Shown: positions 22,317 through 33,600 of the stretch, one piece after another
Layout: every line of letters starts with the position of its first letter
Position numbering within the stretch: the first letter of the stretch is position 1
Assembly: GCA_003550325.1 (NCBI GenBank)
Contig: QKWP01001949.1
Span: forward strand, 33,914-97,913
Reading direction: 5' to 3'
Source of the DNA: Gigaspora rosea
Taxonomy: Eukaryota > Glomeromycota > Glomeromycetes > Diversisporales > Gigasporaceae
Length of the DNA: 64,000 nt
Made by a program: the position numbers and the translations under genes
Notes under the pieces: model-generated
The model's input: the letters and a program-made list of their open reading frames with translations, nothing else
Told to the model about the DNA's origin: nothing
Databases searched by the model: none

Positions 22317-22770
22317 GCAATAAGCGGATGCAAATGAATTCAGTATTTATAATAAAGCTCTAATCATTTTTACTATAAGCAATGTACTGTATAGTACGCA
22401 TCATTTTAAAATTTATATAATACAATACTAAATTACCTTTAATATATATGGATATTTATACTGTATCGTACCCTTTCTAAATGTTATATAGTACAGTACT
22501 AAATTATTTTCCGTACAGTACGAAATATATGTATATTCGAAATTTGTTAAGTAATAAATTTTTTAAAAATTAAAATTTTTAAAAAATTTATTACTTAACA
22601 AATTGCTTATAAAAGAATAGTAAAATATATATCAAAAGATAGCCCAAGACCTATCTATATTATTTGACATAAAAAAATTTATTGATAAGTTATTAAAATT
22701 TAAAAATTTTTATATATAAACTATATTAATTTTTAGTTTTTTACTGCCAGAATAAACGAGATGACCAATA

Positions 22771-23300
22771 AGAGGGATCCATAAATAATGTTATGTACCC
22801 CCTCATAGTAGCACTGGACCCCCCTCTACTATATAAAAAAATTTTACAAAATCCGTATGTTTATATATAAAATTTTACAAAAACTTGAATATATTGTGAC
22901 ACAGTGATCTGATTTGGATGATTTAGGTACTATTCGATTCGTCTCAGTGAGACGAATCCAATGATATCAAAATCATTTCATTTGGATTACTTGATCAATA
23001 ATTATTCACACAAAACTATTGATTTTTTAGTAATTTTATAAGAAAACATAATAACCAATAGTATTTGGCTAATAAAAATTGATCCAGTGGTCCAAATGAA
23101 ATGAAACTGGTACTATTCGACTCCTCCACTGAGATGAATCAAATGGTACCAAAATCATTAAATTTGGACCACTGGTTCAAGTTTTAGCCAATTTTTTCTA
23201 AAAAAATTACATTATATTTTTTTGACCTGCCCTACTTATTGAGAAAAATGTTATCGTTCGTCCAACCCCTCTTGTATAACGTTATTTATGGATGCCCCCT
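22771..23300. mobile_element. MITE with AGAGGGATCCATAAATAA ends, 530 bp
   Basis: Left AGAGGGATCCATAAATAATG and right CGTTATTTATGGATGCCCCCT are inverted repeats. AATA flanks both sides (22767-22770, 23301-23304). The inside holds two palindromic blocks around GTCTCAGTGAGAC (about 22915-22990 and 23085-23175), echoing the foldback family. It inserted at the edge of the right arm of the 20371-22769 element. Confidence 0.7.
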
Positions 23301-23773
23301 AATAAAAATTATATTAAAATGTTGCTTAGGTCTTTCTTTTTAGGTATAAAAAAATTATAAATAAATAATTAAAACTGAAGAACTTTTATATGTAGACTAA
23401 ATAACTTTTAGTTATTGTGTATCTACATTTTCGTACCGGACCATATTTAGGAATCAGAGTTAAAATTAATAAGCATAAAGCATTTATATATTATCTGAAG
23501 TTCACAAAGGCAAATAATTCTATAGAAATCCAGAATGTTATTTGTTACTATAATAAAATTGGTATTGAAAAAAATAAAAATAAATTTTGAAAATAGATTA
23601 AAAATAGATTAATAAGTAAGTTAATTATTATTTTTTTATTATAATATTTGTAGTTTATTTGAAGCAAAATTTTTTACTCAATTTTAATTGTAAAGGAGTA
23701 AGTATTTATTGATCTATATTAACAATTTAAGTTTATAAATACATATTTATTTGTTTGTATTCATCAGAAAAAT
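23301..23773. other. Gene-free AT-rich stretch
   Basis: No supported feature. Confidence 0.45.
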
Positions 23774-23900
23774 CAAATACCAGGAACGAATGCAATGAGT
23801 GCATGGTTTTATGCTATTTGGAATGGTATTTGTCCGCAAAATCTTAAGTTTGATTGGTCCGCATGACTTATTCATCAAATTTTGGTTATTTTTCACGCAT
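23774..23900 (+). repeat. ACCAGGAACG-headed dispersed repeat (plus orientation)
   Basis: ATACCAGGAACG, then CCGCAAAATCTT and GATTGGTCCGCATGAC in the same order as at 63820-63910 and, inverted, 6475-6560. TTCATCACGC-like words follow (23905-23945). The open frames over this block on both strands are attributed to the repeat. Confidence 0.55.
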
Positions 23901-24744
23901 GATTTCATCACGCTATTATTCTTCACATGCGAATTCATCACGCCTTCTTATATGGCATAGATTGACAAATGTATACATGCATGCAAATACAAATATAATG
24001 ATAAGAACTACGAACGTAAGCAATATCATAGCTGCAATAACTAATGATATTAAAAGCAAGAATTTTAGACGCAAAAATTGGTATCCCGTTGCAAATTAAT
24101 TTGTCTATTTACTTGATATTTGGTATTTTTCATTTTTTTTTGTAGGATTTTTTATTGGGTTGATTAAATGATAATCACTGATCATCAAAGACAATAGCGA
24201 AATAATTTTCAGATAACTGGATAACCTGATGATTAATTATATGATGCATTATAAACTTTGTATAATTCTCTAATGCAAGTCAATAAAGTTTTGTGCTTGC
24301 TTGATACCAAAAAGGCCAAGTAAGATTTTTACTTAAGTTCCCAAATATCAATAGATTGTACTAGGAACATAGTACGAAGTATGAAATGTATAGTTAACAG
24401 GCAACTTACTGTGTACGATTTCTTGAATCTTATTGAATAGCATATTCAAATCGATTGATTATTTGATGTGCATTAACATTACGTATATAAACAAGTATAC
24501 TGGGTTTTATTTAATGTTATATGAAAGCGTTTTTTGTGTAAATCATTTTGATAAACTTGTGGCTATGCACATTTTCTACATTCTGGCACGATGTTGTGCT
24601 TGCTACTTATGGTAATCAATTTGAGGATATAGTCCGCTACTTTCTGAAGAATATTTGATTTGCATGAATGTTGTAATCTATTTATTTTTTTTGCTTGCTA
24701 TAATTAATTTATATGTACAAGAACGTAATACAAAGTACTGTAAT

Positions 24745-24905
24745 ATTCACTAAAATATGACTCATGTGGTGACCACAAATAATCAAAAAGCTACAAATAT
24801 CAAGCTAAGTAATATTCGCTAAAATATGACTTATGTGGTGGCCGCAATACGGTATAGTAATAATTATTTTTACTGCATGTCCGTAAAAATGTGCAAGAAT
24901 GCTAG
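24745..24905 (+). mobile_element. Helitron-like 3' end, copy 2
   Basis: Shares with 6609-6826 the AATATTCACTAAAATATGAC tandem blocks, TATGTGGTGGCCGCAA and a decayed terminal hairpin (GCATGTCC-GTAA-AAATGTGC, 24875-24894), followed by CTAG at 24902-24905 and a T. The copy is truncated or its 5' end was not recognised. The shared 3' end in two places supports a mobile family. Confidence 0.6.
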
Positions 24906-25280
24906 TATATTTAAAAAAAAATGGCAGAGTTGCAAAATCATAACCGCTGGTTATTCAGGTTTTTCACTCGAAATACCCATAAAAATTATGTTAAGTTATA
25001 CGCTACCGATCATTTAACAATAACTTAATTGTATCGCTAACAAAAATATCTATAGTAAGCACTATGCCAAATTCAGAAATTCAAGTAATTCAAAAAAATC
25101 AATTTGTTAAAGCATGTACTATACGTATGTACATGCTAAAAAATACAAGTTTCATTCAAAAAATATATATATATTATAAACATATGATAAGTAAACAACA
25201 ATATTCATAGTATATATCAAACTAACTAATTACTACATTTAATAACCCCAGACTATACCCATCCTTAAATAATTTTTCTG

Positions 25281-25331
25281 TTCCTGGTTTCTAGCGTGAC
25301 AGCATCGCGCAGCTACCTTATTATTAATAAT
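25281..25331 (-). repeat. Hairpin-core repeat (minus orientation)
   Basis: GTTCCTGGTTTCTAGCG to GCGCAGCTACCTTATTATTA matches the 7685-7728 copy, including the TTATTATTAAT tract after it. Confidence 0.65.
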
Positions 25332-25369
25332 CAGTAATGATTTTCAAATTTATCAAATAAGAGGGATAA

Positions 25370-25645
25370 CTAAAGCCATGTACCCACATAGTTTTTGAAA
25401 TTTTAGTTAAAATTCATATCCAAGTTTGTTTAGCATTAGGGTTGAGGTTAGAAGTTAGAACTAAAATAAGGAAAATTATCTTCCAGACATTTTTTATTAA
25501 TGGCCCAAGATAGGTTTAGAATGCCGTTTTTATGTTCTTGCATTTTTTTGTATTTTGACTTCTTTGGGTTAATTCATGTAAACAATATTTTGCGACTCCA
25601 TTTGGTTAATTTATATGAAAATGTCTCGTGGGTACATGGCTTTAG
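25370..25645. mobile_element. MITE with CTAAAGCCATGTACCCAC ends
   Basis: CTAAAGCCATGTACCCACA at the left matches GTGGGTACATGGCTTTAG at the right in inverted orientation; 276 bp. It has no coding frame. A target duplication was not recognised. Confidence 0.75.
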
Positions 25646-25740
25646 ATGACCCCAAATAAGTGCAGAATCTTGTTCAAAATTTATATTTGCAGTTTTTCAC
25701 AAATTTTTTGCCAACTTATTGTAAATATTTAAAAAGTATA

Positions 25741-26715
25741 AGGTAATGGGCCCTATTCCTAGAAATACCTCTATTGTTAGAAATCTTTTATTTTTTGTTA
25801 CAACAAACTATAAAATACAAATTTTTTCAAACAAGTCATGTGAATACAAATGTATAAGATAGAATATATCATGTTGCATAAAATTAACCATTTGTACAAC
25901 TATAGAACCATATTTACCACTATAGTAACCTTTGAAGCAATTTCAAAAGACAAATTTGCTAATTTACAAATTTAATAATAAGTTTTGATCTACTGATCCG
26001 TTTTAGATGATTTTGCTACCAAAATGTTAGTCTCAATGAGACGATTCTAACAAGCCCAAAATCGCTAAAATCTGATCACAGAATCCCAAGATCATTATGA
26101 TTTTGTATTATTTTATTAGTAAACTTTATATATTCAAAATTTACTAATAAAATAGTACAAAATCATAATTATCTTGGGGTCCTGTGATCGGACTTTATCG
26201 ATTTTGAGCTTGTTAGAATCGTCTCATTGAGATGAACATTTTGGTAGTAAAGCCATCTAAAATGGATCAGTAGATCAAAACTTATTATCCAATTTGTAAA
26301 TCAGCTTATATAAAATACAAGATAAAGTAAATATTAAACAACAAAAACTTAAAAAATAAGAGAAAAAAAATAACAGAGAGCAGCAAAAAAAAACAAAAAA
26401 AACAAAAAACAAAACATAAAAAATAATAATATAAAAAAAAATTTTTACTTTCTAAATTTTTTTTTAAATTTTTTGAAATAGTTATATTAGATTTCTAGAA
26501 ATAGGTGCCAGTGGTCAAATTTTAACACAATTTTACAAAGTTTTAAGCTTATTAGAAAAAAATTTTTTTTATATATAAATGTAATATAATTTATATATTA
26601 TTAAAAAATAAATAGATTATAAATTTTATATATAAAATTTTATAAAAATATATTAACATATAAAAAAATTTTAGATATAACAAAAAAAAGTTTCTAGGAA
26701 TAGGGCCCATTACCT
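25741..26715. mobile_element. TA-inserting TIR element, 975 bp
   Basis: Ends AGGTAATGGGCCCTATTCCT and AGGAATAGGGCCCATTACCT are perfect inverted repeats flanked by TA on both sides (25739-25740, 26716-26717), as for Tc1/mariner-like elements. It carries a nested foldback copy (25960-26303). No transposase is present. Confidence 0.75.
25960..26303. mobile_element. Foldback element family F, copy 2
   Basis: Palindrome with arms GATCTACTGATCCGTTTTAG, CTCAATGAGACGATTCTAAC and ATCACAGAATCCCAAGATC, joined at a TTTACTAATAAAATAGTAC-type centre. Nested inside the TA-inserting element at 25741. Confidence 0.8.
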
Positions 26716-26817
26716 TAATCTTTGCAGATTATAATATGTGCTATCTATTATAATCTGTGATAACTTTTAAAATTATAACTACTCAAAGAGCAAAACAATA
26801 AAAAACCAAATTGATAA

Positions 26818-26836
26818 ATAAATAAATAAATAAACA
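26818..26836. repeat. AAATA microsatellite
   Basis: Short run of AAATA/ATAAATAA units, lying before the foldback element at 26919. Confidence 0.6.
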
Positions 26837-26918
26837 ACAAATAAATAAGAACTGGACTAGACAGTGCTCCATGCACATTTACATTGTGCCTCTATTTTGA
26901 TATCTCAAATTTTTACTA

Positions 26919-27796
26919 GGGTAACCCAGATTCGTATTATTTCACCGACAATCACTTCACAGATATAACACTACACTGACAACCATTTTACCAACAAGCT
27001 TTTTTTACTAACAAATAACTCACTGATACTCGATTTGCTGACAAGCATGTTTTTACTGACACGTTGATTTTGCCAACACACACTTCATTAACAGTTAATT
27101 TTATTGACAAAATCAACTTACTGACAAGCTTATTTTACCGAAAATAGAATTTACTGACAAGAATATTCTACCGACAATACAATTCACTGACAAATAATTC
27201 GCCGACAAACAATTTGCCAGATGCCTTAAAGTATCACGGTTGATGCTGAAGTTATAGGCCTCAATTTGAAACTATAAGGCCTGCTAAAATCCACATATAC
27301 TCTGTAAATATGAAATCTATACCCAAACCCTATCTTAACCCTATAAGACAAAGACGAAAAAAAACATCCAAAGAAAAATTTAAAATTTTATATCAAAATA
27401 GGTCATAACTTCAGCATCAGCCGCGACAATAATTATTATTATTGTCATTAATAAAATGTGCAATTTTTATTGCCATTATTAATAAATTGCATAATACGTA
27501 ATTATTCTTAGTAGTTTATTATTGTCGACGAATTGTATTGTCAGTAGAATAAGCTTGTCGGTATATTCTATTTTCAGTAAAATGAGCTTGTTGGTAAGTT
27601 GATTTTGTTGGTAAATGTAACTGTCAGTGAAGTGTGTGTCAGTAAAATCAACTTGTCAGTGAAAAGGAACTTGTCAGTAAATCAAGTGTCGGCGAATTTT
27701 GTGTCGGTAAAAAAAGCTTGTCGGTAAAATGATTGTCAGTGTAGATTGATGTCTGTGAAGTGATTGTCAGCGATTTGATTGCCACCCGGGTAACCC
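26919..27796. mobile_element. Foldback element built from TTTACTGACAAGCTT words
   Basis: Begins and ends with GGGTAACCC. The left 290 bp consist of about 15 degenerate copies of a 15-20-bp word (TTTACYGACAAGCTTR). The right 260 bp carry the reverse complement (CTTGTCGGTAAAAT), so the arms pair as a whole. The unique centre (27210-27520) is non-coding. Word-built inverted arms are the hallmark of foldback elements. Related degenerate words occur at 47290-47460 and about 62220-62330. Confidence 0.75.
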
Positions 27797-27850
27797 CTGT
27801 TGCACTTCTAACAAAAAATGATCCTCTCCAATTTTGTACTAATCTTAACT

Positions 27851-27874
27851 TTAACCCTAACCCTAACCCTAATT
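27851..27874. repeat. Interstitial telomere-like run
   Basis: Three to four TAACCC units, also seen in TTAGGG orientation at 28815-28830 and 52237-52285. They lie within or beside MITE-like repeats, not at a sequence end, so they do not mark a telomere here. Confidence 0.7.
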
Positions 27875-27899
27875 CTAGGTGAAATTAATTATTGGTACA

Positions 27900-28350
27900 G
27901 GGGCACCATTTAGATTTTTCCAATAAATAAAGTAAAAAAGCATATTGTTTTTTATATCTTTTTTTAATTTTTTTAATTTTTTATTTTTTTAAAATTCGAA
28001 ATAACAATAGAAAAATAATAGTGGGAATAAAAAGTAAATTTATAGTTATTTCTATAATTGAAATAACTAGAATTTATTTTTATTACTGCTATACACTTTT
28101 ATCATTTTTTTTATTATTTTATTTTATATTTTTTTAATTTTATTTTATTTACAATATAACATATTTTTTTCTTTTTTTTTTTGCATATTTTTGTTTGTTA
28201 GATATTTTTTTAATGTCTTTTATTATTATTATTATTATTTAAATTTACAAATTTTTTTTATTTAAATTTTACAAATTTTTTTATTTAAATTTTACAAATT
28301 TTTTAATTTAAATTTTACAATTTTTTTATTTAAATTTTGAATAAGTTTAA
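27900..28350. repeat. Low-complexity AT tract with TTTAAATTTTACAAA tandem units
   Basis: A 23-26-bp unit TTTAAATTTTACAAATTTTT repeats about four times at 28238-28340; the rest is T-rich low complexity. No gene. Confidence 0.6.
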
Positions 28351-28660
28351 TGCTCACCAGTGGTGAATTTCACTAATCCAATTAGAATTAAGGATCAGGT
28401 GTAACATGCAAAATAATTTTGTGTAACAAAAATAAGAATTTTTTAAAAAATTGCTTCTAACTAAAATTTTGTCTATGAAACTACTTTTTTTTATGCAAAA
28501 AAAAAATTTCTCATAAAATTTTGGTATAAACTATATCCCCTGCCCCATCCCAGTTCTTACCCTTACCTAATATTAAAGAGATTTAATTTTTATTTGTTTT
28601 GCTACATATAATTATGTATAGATAGATAATTATTAGTGAATTTCACCACTGGTGAATGCT
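28351..28660. mobile_element. MITE with ACCAGTGGTGAATTTCACTA ends
   Basis: TGCTCACCAGTGGTGAATTT (left) and AAATTCACCACTGGTGAATG (right) are inverted. The core shares GATCAGGTGTAACATG and a TTGTGTAACAAAAA segment with the elements at 28725, 47656, 51070 and 52817. Confidence 0.65.
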
Positions 28661-28724
28661 AAATTAATTCTTAAATTTTATATTTTTTTATTTAAATTTT
28701 ATAATTTTTTTTAAAAAATAACTA

Positions 28725-29372
28725 ATGTACACCACAGGTGATTAATCTTCCCCAGGATCGCTGACACTTTTTCATTATCACGTGACTGTGCCCAAAAAAC
28801 TTCAAGTTCGTTTAGGTTAGGGTTAGGGTTCCTATAGGGCTTGATATTAGCAAAACATATAGTAAAATTACTCAAGGAATTTTTTTTGTTAGGCTCGAAA
28901 GGTAATTTCTTATGCAAATTTTAGGGATATAAGCGATTTTTGTAAAAGCGATGTTTTGTTTTTGTGTTACATTACACCTGATCTTGTTACTTTATGGCCA
29001 AAAATCACGTGATAGTGGAATTTTGATGCCGATGCTGGGGTAGTTATTTGATTATCACCTGTGATCTACAATGCATAAATAAAAATAAATCATTTTATTA
29101 AAACCAAAAACAACCCTTTTTAAAATTAGGGTTAGGATAAGGGTTGGAAATTAGAAAGGTGCTTTGTATATAGTAAAATTAAAAAGAAATTTTTTTTTGT
29201 ATAAAAAAAAGTAGGTTTATAGCCAAGTTTTTAGGTTTGAAGCAATTTTAGCAATTTTTAAAAATTTCTTTGTTTTTGTTATACAAAAATTGATTTATAT
29301 GTTACACCTGATCCTGAATTTTAATTGGCAAATTGACTACATGTGATAATTATTTGTGGTGTAAATTAGAAA
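28725..29372. mobile_element. Two abutting MITEs with ACACCACAGGTGATTA-type ends
   Basis: The first runs from TGTACACCACAGGTGATTA (28726) to GATTATCACCTGTGATCTAC (29069). A second, sharing that junction, ends near TGTGATAATTATTTGTGGTG (29340-29360). Both have a TTAGGGTTAGGG-like run, a poly-T segment with a GCTATA/ATAGC word, and CACCTGATC near the right side. No coding capacity. Confidence 0.55.
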
Positions 29373-29494
29373 TATTCTTTTTTTTATTTAAACTTTATAA
29401 TTTTTTCTATTTTTTCTATTTTTTATTTATTTTTTTTGTTTTCTTTTATTTTTTTTTAAAGCATATATATTTGCTAGTATAGACAAAGTGTATA

Positions 29495-29731
29495 CAGTAA
29501 ACCCTCAATAATTGCATGCTCTTGGGACCTAATATTAATGATATGCACTTAGAGAACAATTAGAAAAAGTGCATTTATGTGGTCAGCTATATATTTGGGC
29601 CCAAGTTTAAGCATGCATTTAGAGAGATATGCACTTATAGTATATGTATTACTAATAAAAAACTTTTAAATTCTTTATTCCTTATATAATATTTTTAATA
29701 TACTTAAAGCTTTAATTTGGTTTTGAAAACC
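29495..29731 (+). mobile_element. Left end of a TA-inserting (pogo/mariner-like) element
   Basis: TA followed by CAGTAAACCCTCAATAATTG and ATGCACTTAGAGA words. It resembles the 45064 element in having GCATGCTCTYRGGACC after the terminus. No matching right end was found. It abuts the nested complex that starts at 29740. Confidence 0.45.
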
Positions 29732-29751
29732 ATAATTTCTAGTGTTCTTAT

Positions 29752-30312
29752 TGTTATAGAACGAGTTTTAGTATTAGTTTCTTGAATGTATCTTCTAGTA
29801 TATTTTATTATATTATTTTATTATTATATAATTATATATATTATATTATTTTATATTACATTATTATTATTTTATATTATTAACTATATATGGCTTAGTT
29901 AGAAGTACGAGTAACATGGTTAACCATTTCTACCATTTCTACCATTTCTACCATTTTTACCATTTCTTCCATTTCTACCATTTCTGCCATTTCGTACCAT
30001 TGTAACTAATAGCTGTAAAAAGATATATAAACCCTAGTTTTTCCCCTTCTGCACATTAGACTCAGATTCCTCTCCTCCTCCCTCTTACACCTAAACATAG
30101 TTATATCTCTTGCATATTATTATCTAAATAAATAAAATATTTCTTTGATCAATAAATATACTCTTGTTATTTAATAAATATATACTAAACCGCTCTAGTG
30201 AAGTAATATTCCACTTCCACACCGCTTCATATCTTCTCTGACCCTTATAAGATCCCTGTCACTGTGTGCTGTGTTGCAAGTGCTATATTGAAGGCTATAG
30301 TTGCTTGTAACA
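29752..30312 (+). repeat. 5' LTR, 561 bp
   Basis: Starts TGTTATAGAACGAG and ends CTTGTAACA. It contains a tandem ACCATTTCT 9-mer array (29923-30000, about eight units), a likely TATA box (GATATATAAACCC, about 30021) and AATAAA words near 30128. It is very similar to the 3' LTR apart from the array length. Confidence 0.93.
29923..30000 (+). repeat. 9-bp ACCATTTCT array inside the 5' LTR
   Basis: About eight near-perfect ACCATTTCT units. The 3' LTR has about eleven or twelve (40384-40490), which accounts for most of the LTR length difference. Confidence 0.9.
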
Positions 30313-30315
30313 ATT

Positions 30316-30331
30316 TGGTGTCTCACAGTGG
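30316..30331 (+). other. Primer-binding site
   Basis: TGGTGTCTCACAGTGG begins 3 nt after the 5' LTR, where a tRNA 3' end (..CCA) would pair. Which tRNA it matches cannot be decided from the window. Confidence 0.65.
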
Positions 30332-30450
30332 ATATTCATTTAAAACAGCTGAAACACTAGGACTTCTTTTCTCTACAAGGATATATCTTTGGTTAAATCT
30401 CTTCTCTTCCTCTCTTCTCTTGTAATTAAGTATTTTTTTTTGGTTTACTT

Positions 30451-30594
30451 GTCAAATTGAAAGAGGTTCATTCAGAAGGGCATACTTGAAGCCTCTTGCA
30501 TTTGTTGCACTGGTATTTTCCTGTCGAATTGAAAGAGATTCATTTAGAAGGGCATACTTGAAGCCTCTGCTTTTGTAGCACCTGTTGTTTTGAA
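30451..30594 (+). repeat. 72-bp tandem duplication in the retrotransposon leader
   Basis: GTCAAATTGAAAGAGGTTCA and the following AGAAGGGCATACTTGAAGCC recur 72 bp later with few changes, between the primer site and gag. Confidence 0.85.
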
Positions 30595-30725
30595 TTAGTA
30601 ATTTTAGAATCAGATTAGCATTTCTAATTTTTTTTTTCTTTACCAACTTATTTTAGAAACCCCAAACCCGTTTAACTTAAATTTGAAACTGTAAAAGTCT
30701 ACTAACTATTTTCTTAGATCTCTAT

Positions 30726-32678
30726 ATGAATAGAGCTTATCAAATCTATTTAGAACAAATTGAAGCACACTCTCAAAGAATATAACAATTATAACACTAC
30801 TAGAGCTGCTGCTAGAGACATTGTTTTTAGCTGTCGCTATAATAATCCCAACCTTAACCCCACTGAATTTATTGCTGCCCTCCTTTGGGAATATACTCGG
30901 CACACTTTACGATCTATTTTGCCTCTCAATTTTGAAGGAAATGCTTTTGATCTATATATCGAAGACCCTACCCTAGCCACTCCTATTCAACCTGCACGAA
31001 TAACTAATACCTTTAATAACCCTCACTAGTACTACGCCCTCAGGACAAGAACAACAATATTTTTACATTTAATCCTACTCCTGCCTCACGATCTATATAT
31101 AACCTATTTCCAGAAGAATTAGATAACCTAGCTGAATCCTCTCCTTCTCCTACCTTAGCTCCTTACAACGAAAATACAACCCATATTCAATTTCCCTCCA
31201 CTTCAATTACCTACTCCCCCTATTATTGAAATCCCTTTAAATAACCTACCTCTACGCACAACTACTCCTCCTTCAAATCAAGTTGCTCGATTCATTCAAA
31301 ATATCAATTCTTTTACCTATTTTCAACGCACACCTCAACCTACAACTACTCCTCAACCACCCATAGTTAATGAATTCTATCCTGAAAACCAATTTGCACC
31401 TAATACTACACCTTTACATACCCCCCTCTTTAACCCCAACGCCAAACACTGAACCCCAACCAGAGTTTGTCCAACCTCAATTTATTGGAGCTTATCCAAA
31501 CCAAGGAATTATAGAACAAGTACTTTCCGAAGAAGAAATAAATCTAAGAAGGGAAAATTTTGAAGAAATAAACCTAGTTGGAATATTAGAAGAATTAGAA
31601 GGAATACAAGAAGAAGCAAATTATCAAGCCGACGAACCAGAAGTAGAAGTACTCTCAGAACCTGAATCAGAAGCTACTATAGAAAAACTAGAACCTGAAA
31701 GAAACATGGCTGCTAAAGAAGCTTTAACTACTACTGCTGAAGCAATGACTACTCTCACCAATGCTCCTGGATGAGATGGTGAAAAATTACTTTTTAAAAT
31801 CGACTTCTATTGAGGTGACAGAACCCAAGACCCTGTAACATGGCAAGAAGAATTTGAAAGAGCTGCTAAGGCTAACCACTGGAGTCCTGCTCGACAATTA
31901 GAACTTGCCTGTGCTTACATGAAGGATAATGCTCAAGAATGGCTTGCAAGTCTTGAACATGCCCAACTCATTTCTATCATCGTCAATACAACTGAGAAGT
32001 TGATGACATGCATATCTATAGTTTTCCTCATCTTTTCAGAAAAAAGTTTAGTATTACTAAACATAAAGCTACCTGGCAAAAACAATTATTCGAAATTAAA
32101 CAAGACGCAGATACAGTTGATACCTATATTAGCTATTTTAAACGTCTCAAAGGATGAGTGAATCCCACTGGAGCTTTCCCTGAAGCCGTTATAATTCAGT
32201 TTTTTATTCAAGGACAACGACCTGAATATGCCAAAAAGGTCCAAGCTGCTGAACCTGCTGAATTGGATGATGCTATTACTGAAGCCAGAAAATGGGAAAC
32301 TGGTCAGATAATGGCCTCTGTGCATAATACAAATGATGCCAACCAAGCCATTAAATGTCTTACTGAACAAATTGCCAAGCTTAGCATAAATCTCGCTGAA
32401 TAACAAGCTGCTCCTCCTACTCCTACTCCTGCCTATTATACTAACCAAAGTAAAGACCGACCCCAATATAATGTTGGAAATGCCATATGTTATTATTGTG
32501 GTCAAAAATAACATTTCATACGAAATTGCCATACTCGGTACCAGGATAATAAAAAGGATTACCAAGGATACCAATCTCGAGGCAGAAGCAATAACTACTC
32601 CTCCAGAAATAATCAATCCTATGACAGATCCAGATCCAGAAACAAAAGCCAATCCAGAGATAGAAATTATAACCACTC
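30726..32678 (+). pseudogene. gag (capsid and zinc knuckle), frameshifted
   Basis: The ATG at 30726 opens MNRAYQIYLEQIEAH but stops at 30783; an overlapping frame continues to 31029 and further pieces alternate frames. 31440-31774 encodes an acidic Glu-rich linker. The retrotransposon gag core follows: WQEEFERAAKANHW, the DNAQEWL block (31926-31946), FKRLKG (in another frame) and GAFPEAVIIQFFIQGQRPEY (32164-32228). A CCHC zinc knuckle (C-x2-C-x4-H-x4-C) is at 32488-32529, with TAA in place of the residue before His. An Arg/Ser-rich tail is best read in the same frame as the protease. In-frame stops at 31772, about 31813 and 32158 sit where Gly or Trp is expected. It would form the particle shell. 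Confidence 0.8.
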
Positions 32679-32849
32679 TGGATACAACCGATCCAGAAGC
32701 CGAAGTCNAATACTATCCTTTACAATTGCAAGCAAATTGGTTGCATATAGATATCTTATTTAGTTAAATACAGTATTATATGGCCAACATATTTATTGCT
32801 TATTAATTTTTTCAAACCTTTGGATACAACCGATCCAGAAGCCGAAGTC
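32679..32849. other. Suspect assembly join with 29-bp duplication around an N
   Basis: The same 29 bp (TGGATACAACCGATCCAGAA...) occurs at 32679-32707, directly before the ambiguous base at 32708, and at 32821-32849. The 112 bp between do not resemble the Arg/Ser-rich gag coding sequence on either side. It may be a gap-filling artefact or a small insertion with duplication. Confidence 0.6.
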
Positions 32850-33600
32850 AATCACAAGATAGAAATAGAGATAGCTGAAGCTATCGCTCCTCTAATCGAT
32901 CCAGATCTCGAAACCGCTCCTCTACACCCTATCCTCGTGATGTGTATACTCTTGATACTGCCAATGATTACACCTATGAACAATTTGAAGCCTTGTTGGC
33001 AAATGAAACTATTAGAATTGCTCTCTCTAATCTTTTGACTAAAGAATCTAAAACTTCTCAGACCCAGACACCTACCTACACCACTCCTGTTAAGTGTAAT
33101 ATCAAACTTAATGGAAAGCCCTATCATGCTGTAATTGATAGTGGTGCTGCTGTTAGTATGATTTCTAACTATGTTGTAAAAGAACTTGGATTGAAAATAG
33201 AAGCACCTTCCTTTAGCCTAATTGTCTCAGCCACCAGACCCTTTGTTCGACCCTTAGGCATAATCAAAAACCTATCCATTGAAATTGAAGGAACCACTAT
33301 CCCTATGGATGTTGGAGTAATAAATGCTACTTCTTACTCATTACTTCTAGGTAATGACTGGTCGCAGAATGTAGATGCCAGTTATAGTTGGAAAAACAAA
33401 GCTTATACCCTCAGGTGGAATAAAAAGAAAATTCACGTACCTACTACCTATGAGTATGATCAACCTTTGCCTGCTCAACCAACTATCACTGATGAAAATG
33501 AGTTTGAACAAGAATACCTTCATTCAAAAGAAGCCTATGTAATAGAAACAGAATATAACAATTGGACAACTGTTACCCATAGATTCAGACCTAGCGCCTC
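32850..33600 (+). pseudogene. Retropepsin-like aspartic protease
   Basis: Open in one frame from before 32942 to 33844. The catalytic motif AVIDSGAAVSMIS has its Asp codon at 33137, and LLLGNDW at about 33346-33366 matches the conserved flap-to-hydrophobic region of retropepsins. This segment is intact and could fold. It would cleave the Gag-Pol polyprotein. It runs in frame from the gag Arg/Ser tail, and the protein continues into the Cys-rich region without a stop. Confidence 0.85.

Larger units (their letters stand above)
20371..22769. mobile_element. Composite inverted-repeat element, about 2.4 kb
   Basis: Left arm 20371-20537 (ATTGGTCATCTCGTTTATTC...) is the reverse complement of right arm 22598-22769 with few differences. 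Inside both arms, GTACTGTA/TACAGTAC words cluster (20560-20700 and 22380-22530), another case of reiterated subterminal words. A perfect AT hairpin lies at 22543-22604. Nested within are a TIR element (20731-21513), a foldback copy (20886-21376) and a dispersed repeat (22032-22316). No coding capacity was found. Confidence 0.6.

Noticed and set aside
27851..27874. Chromosome end or telomere
   Set aside because: Only three or four units, interstitial, embedded among MITEs.
32086..32676. 196-codon minus-strand frame opposite gag
   Set aside because: Ser/Ile-rich shadow of the Arg/Ser-rich gag tail; no start context or homology.
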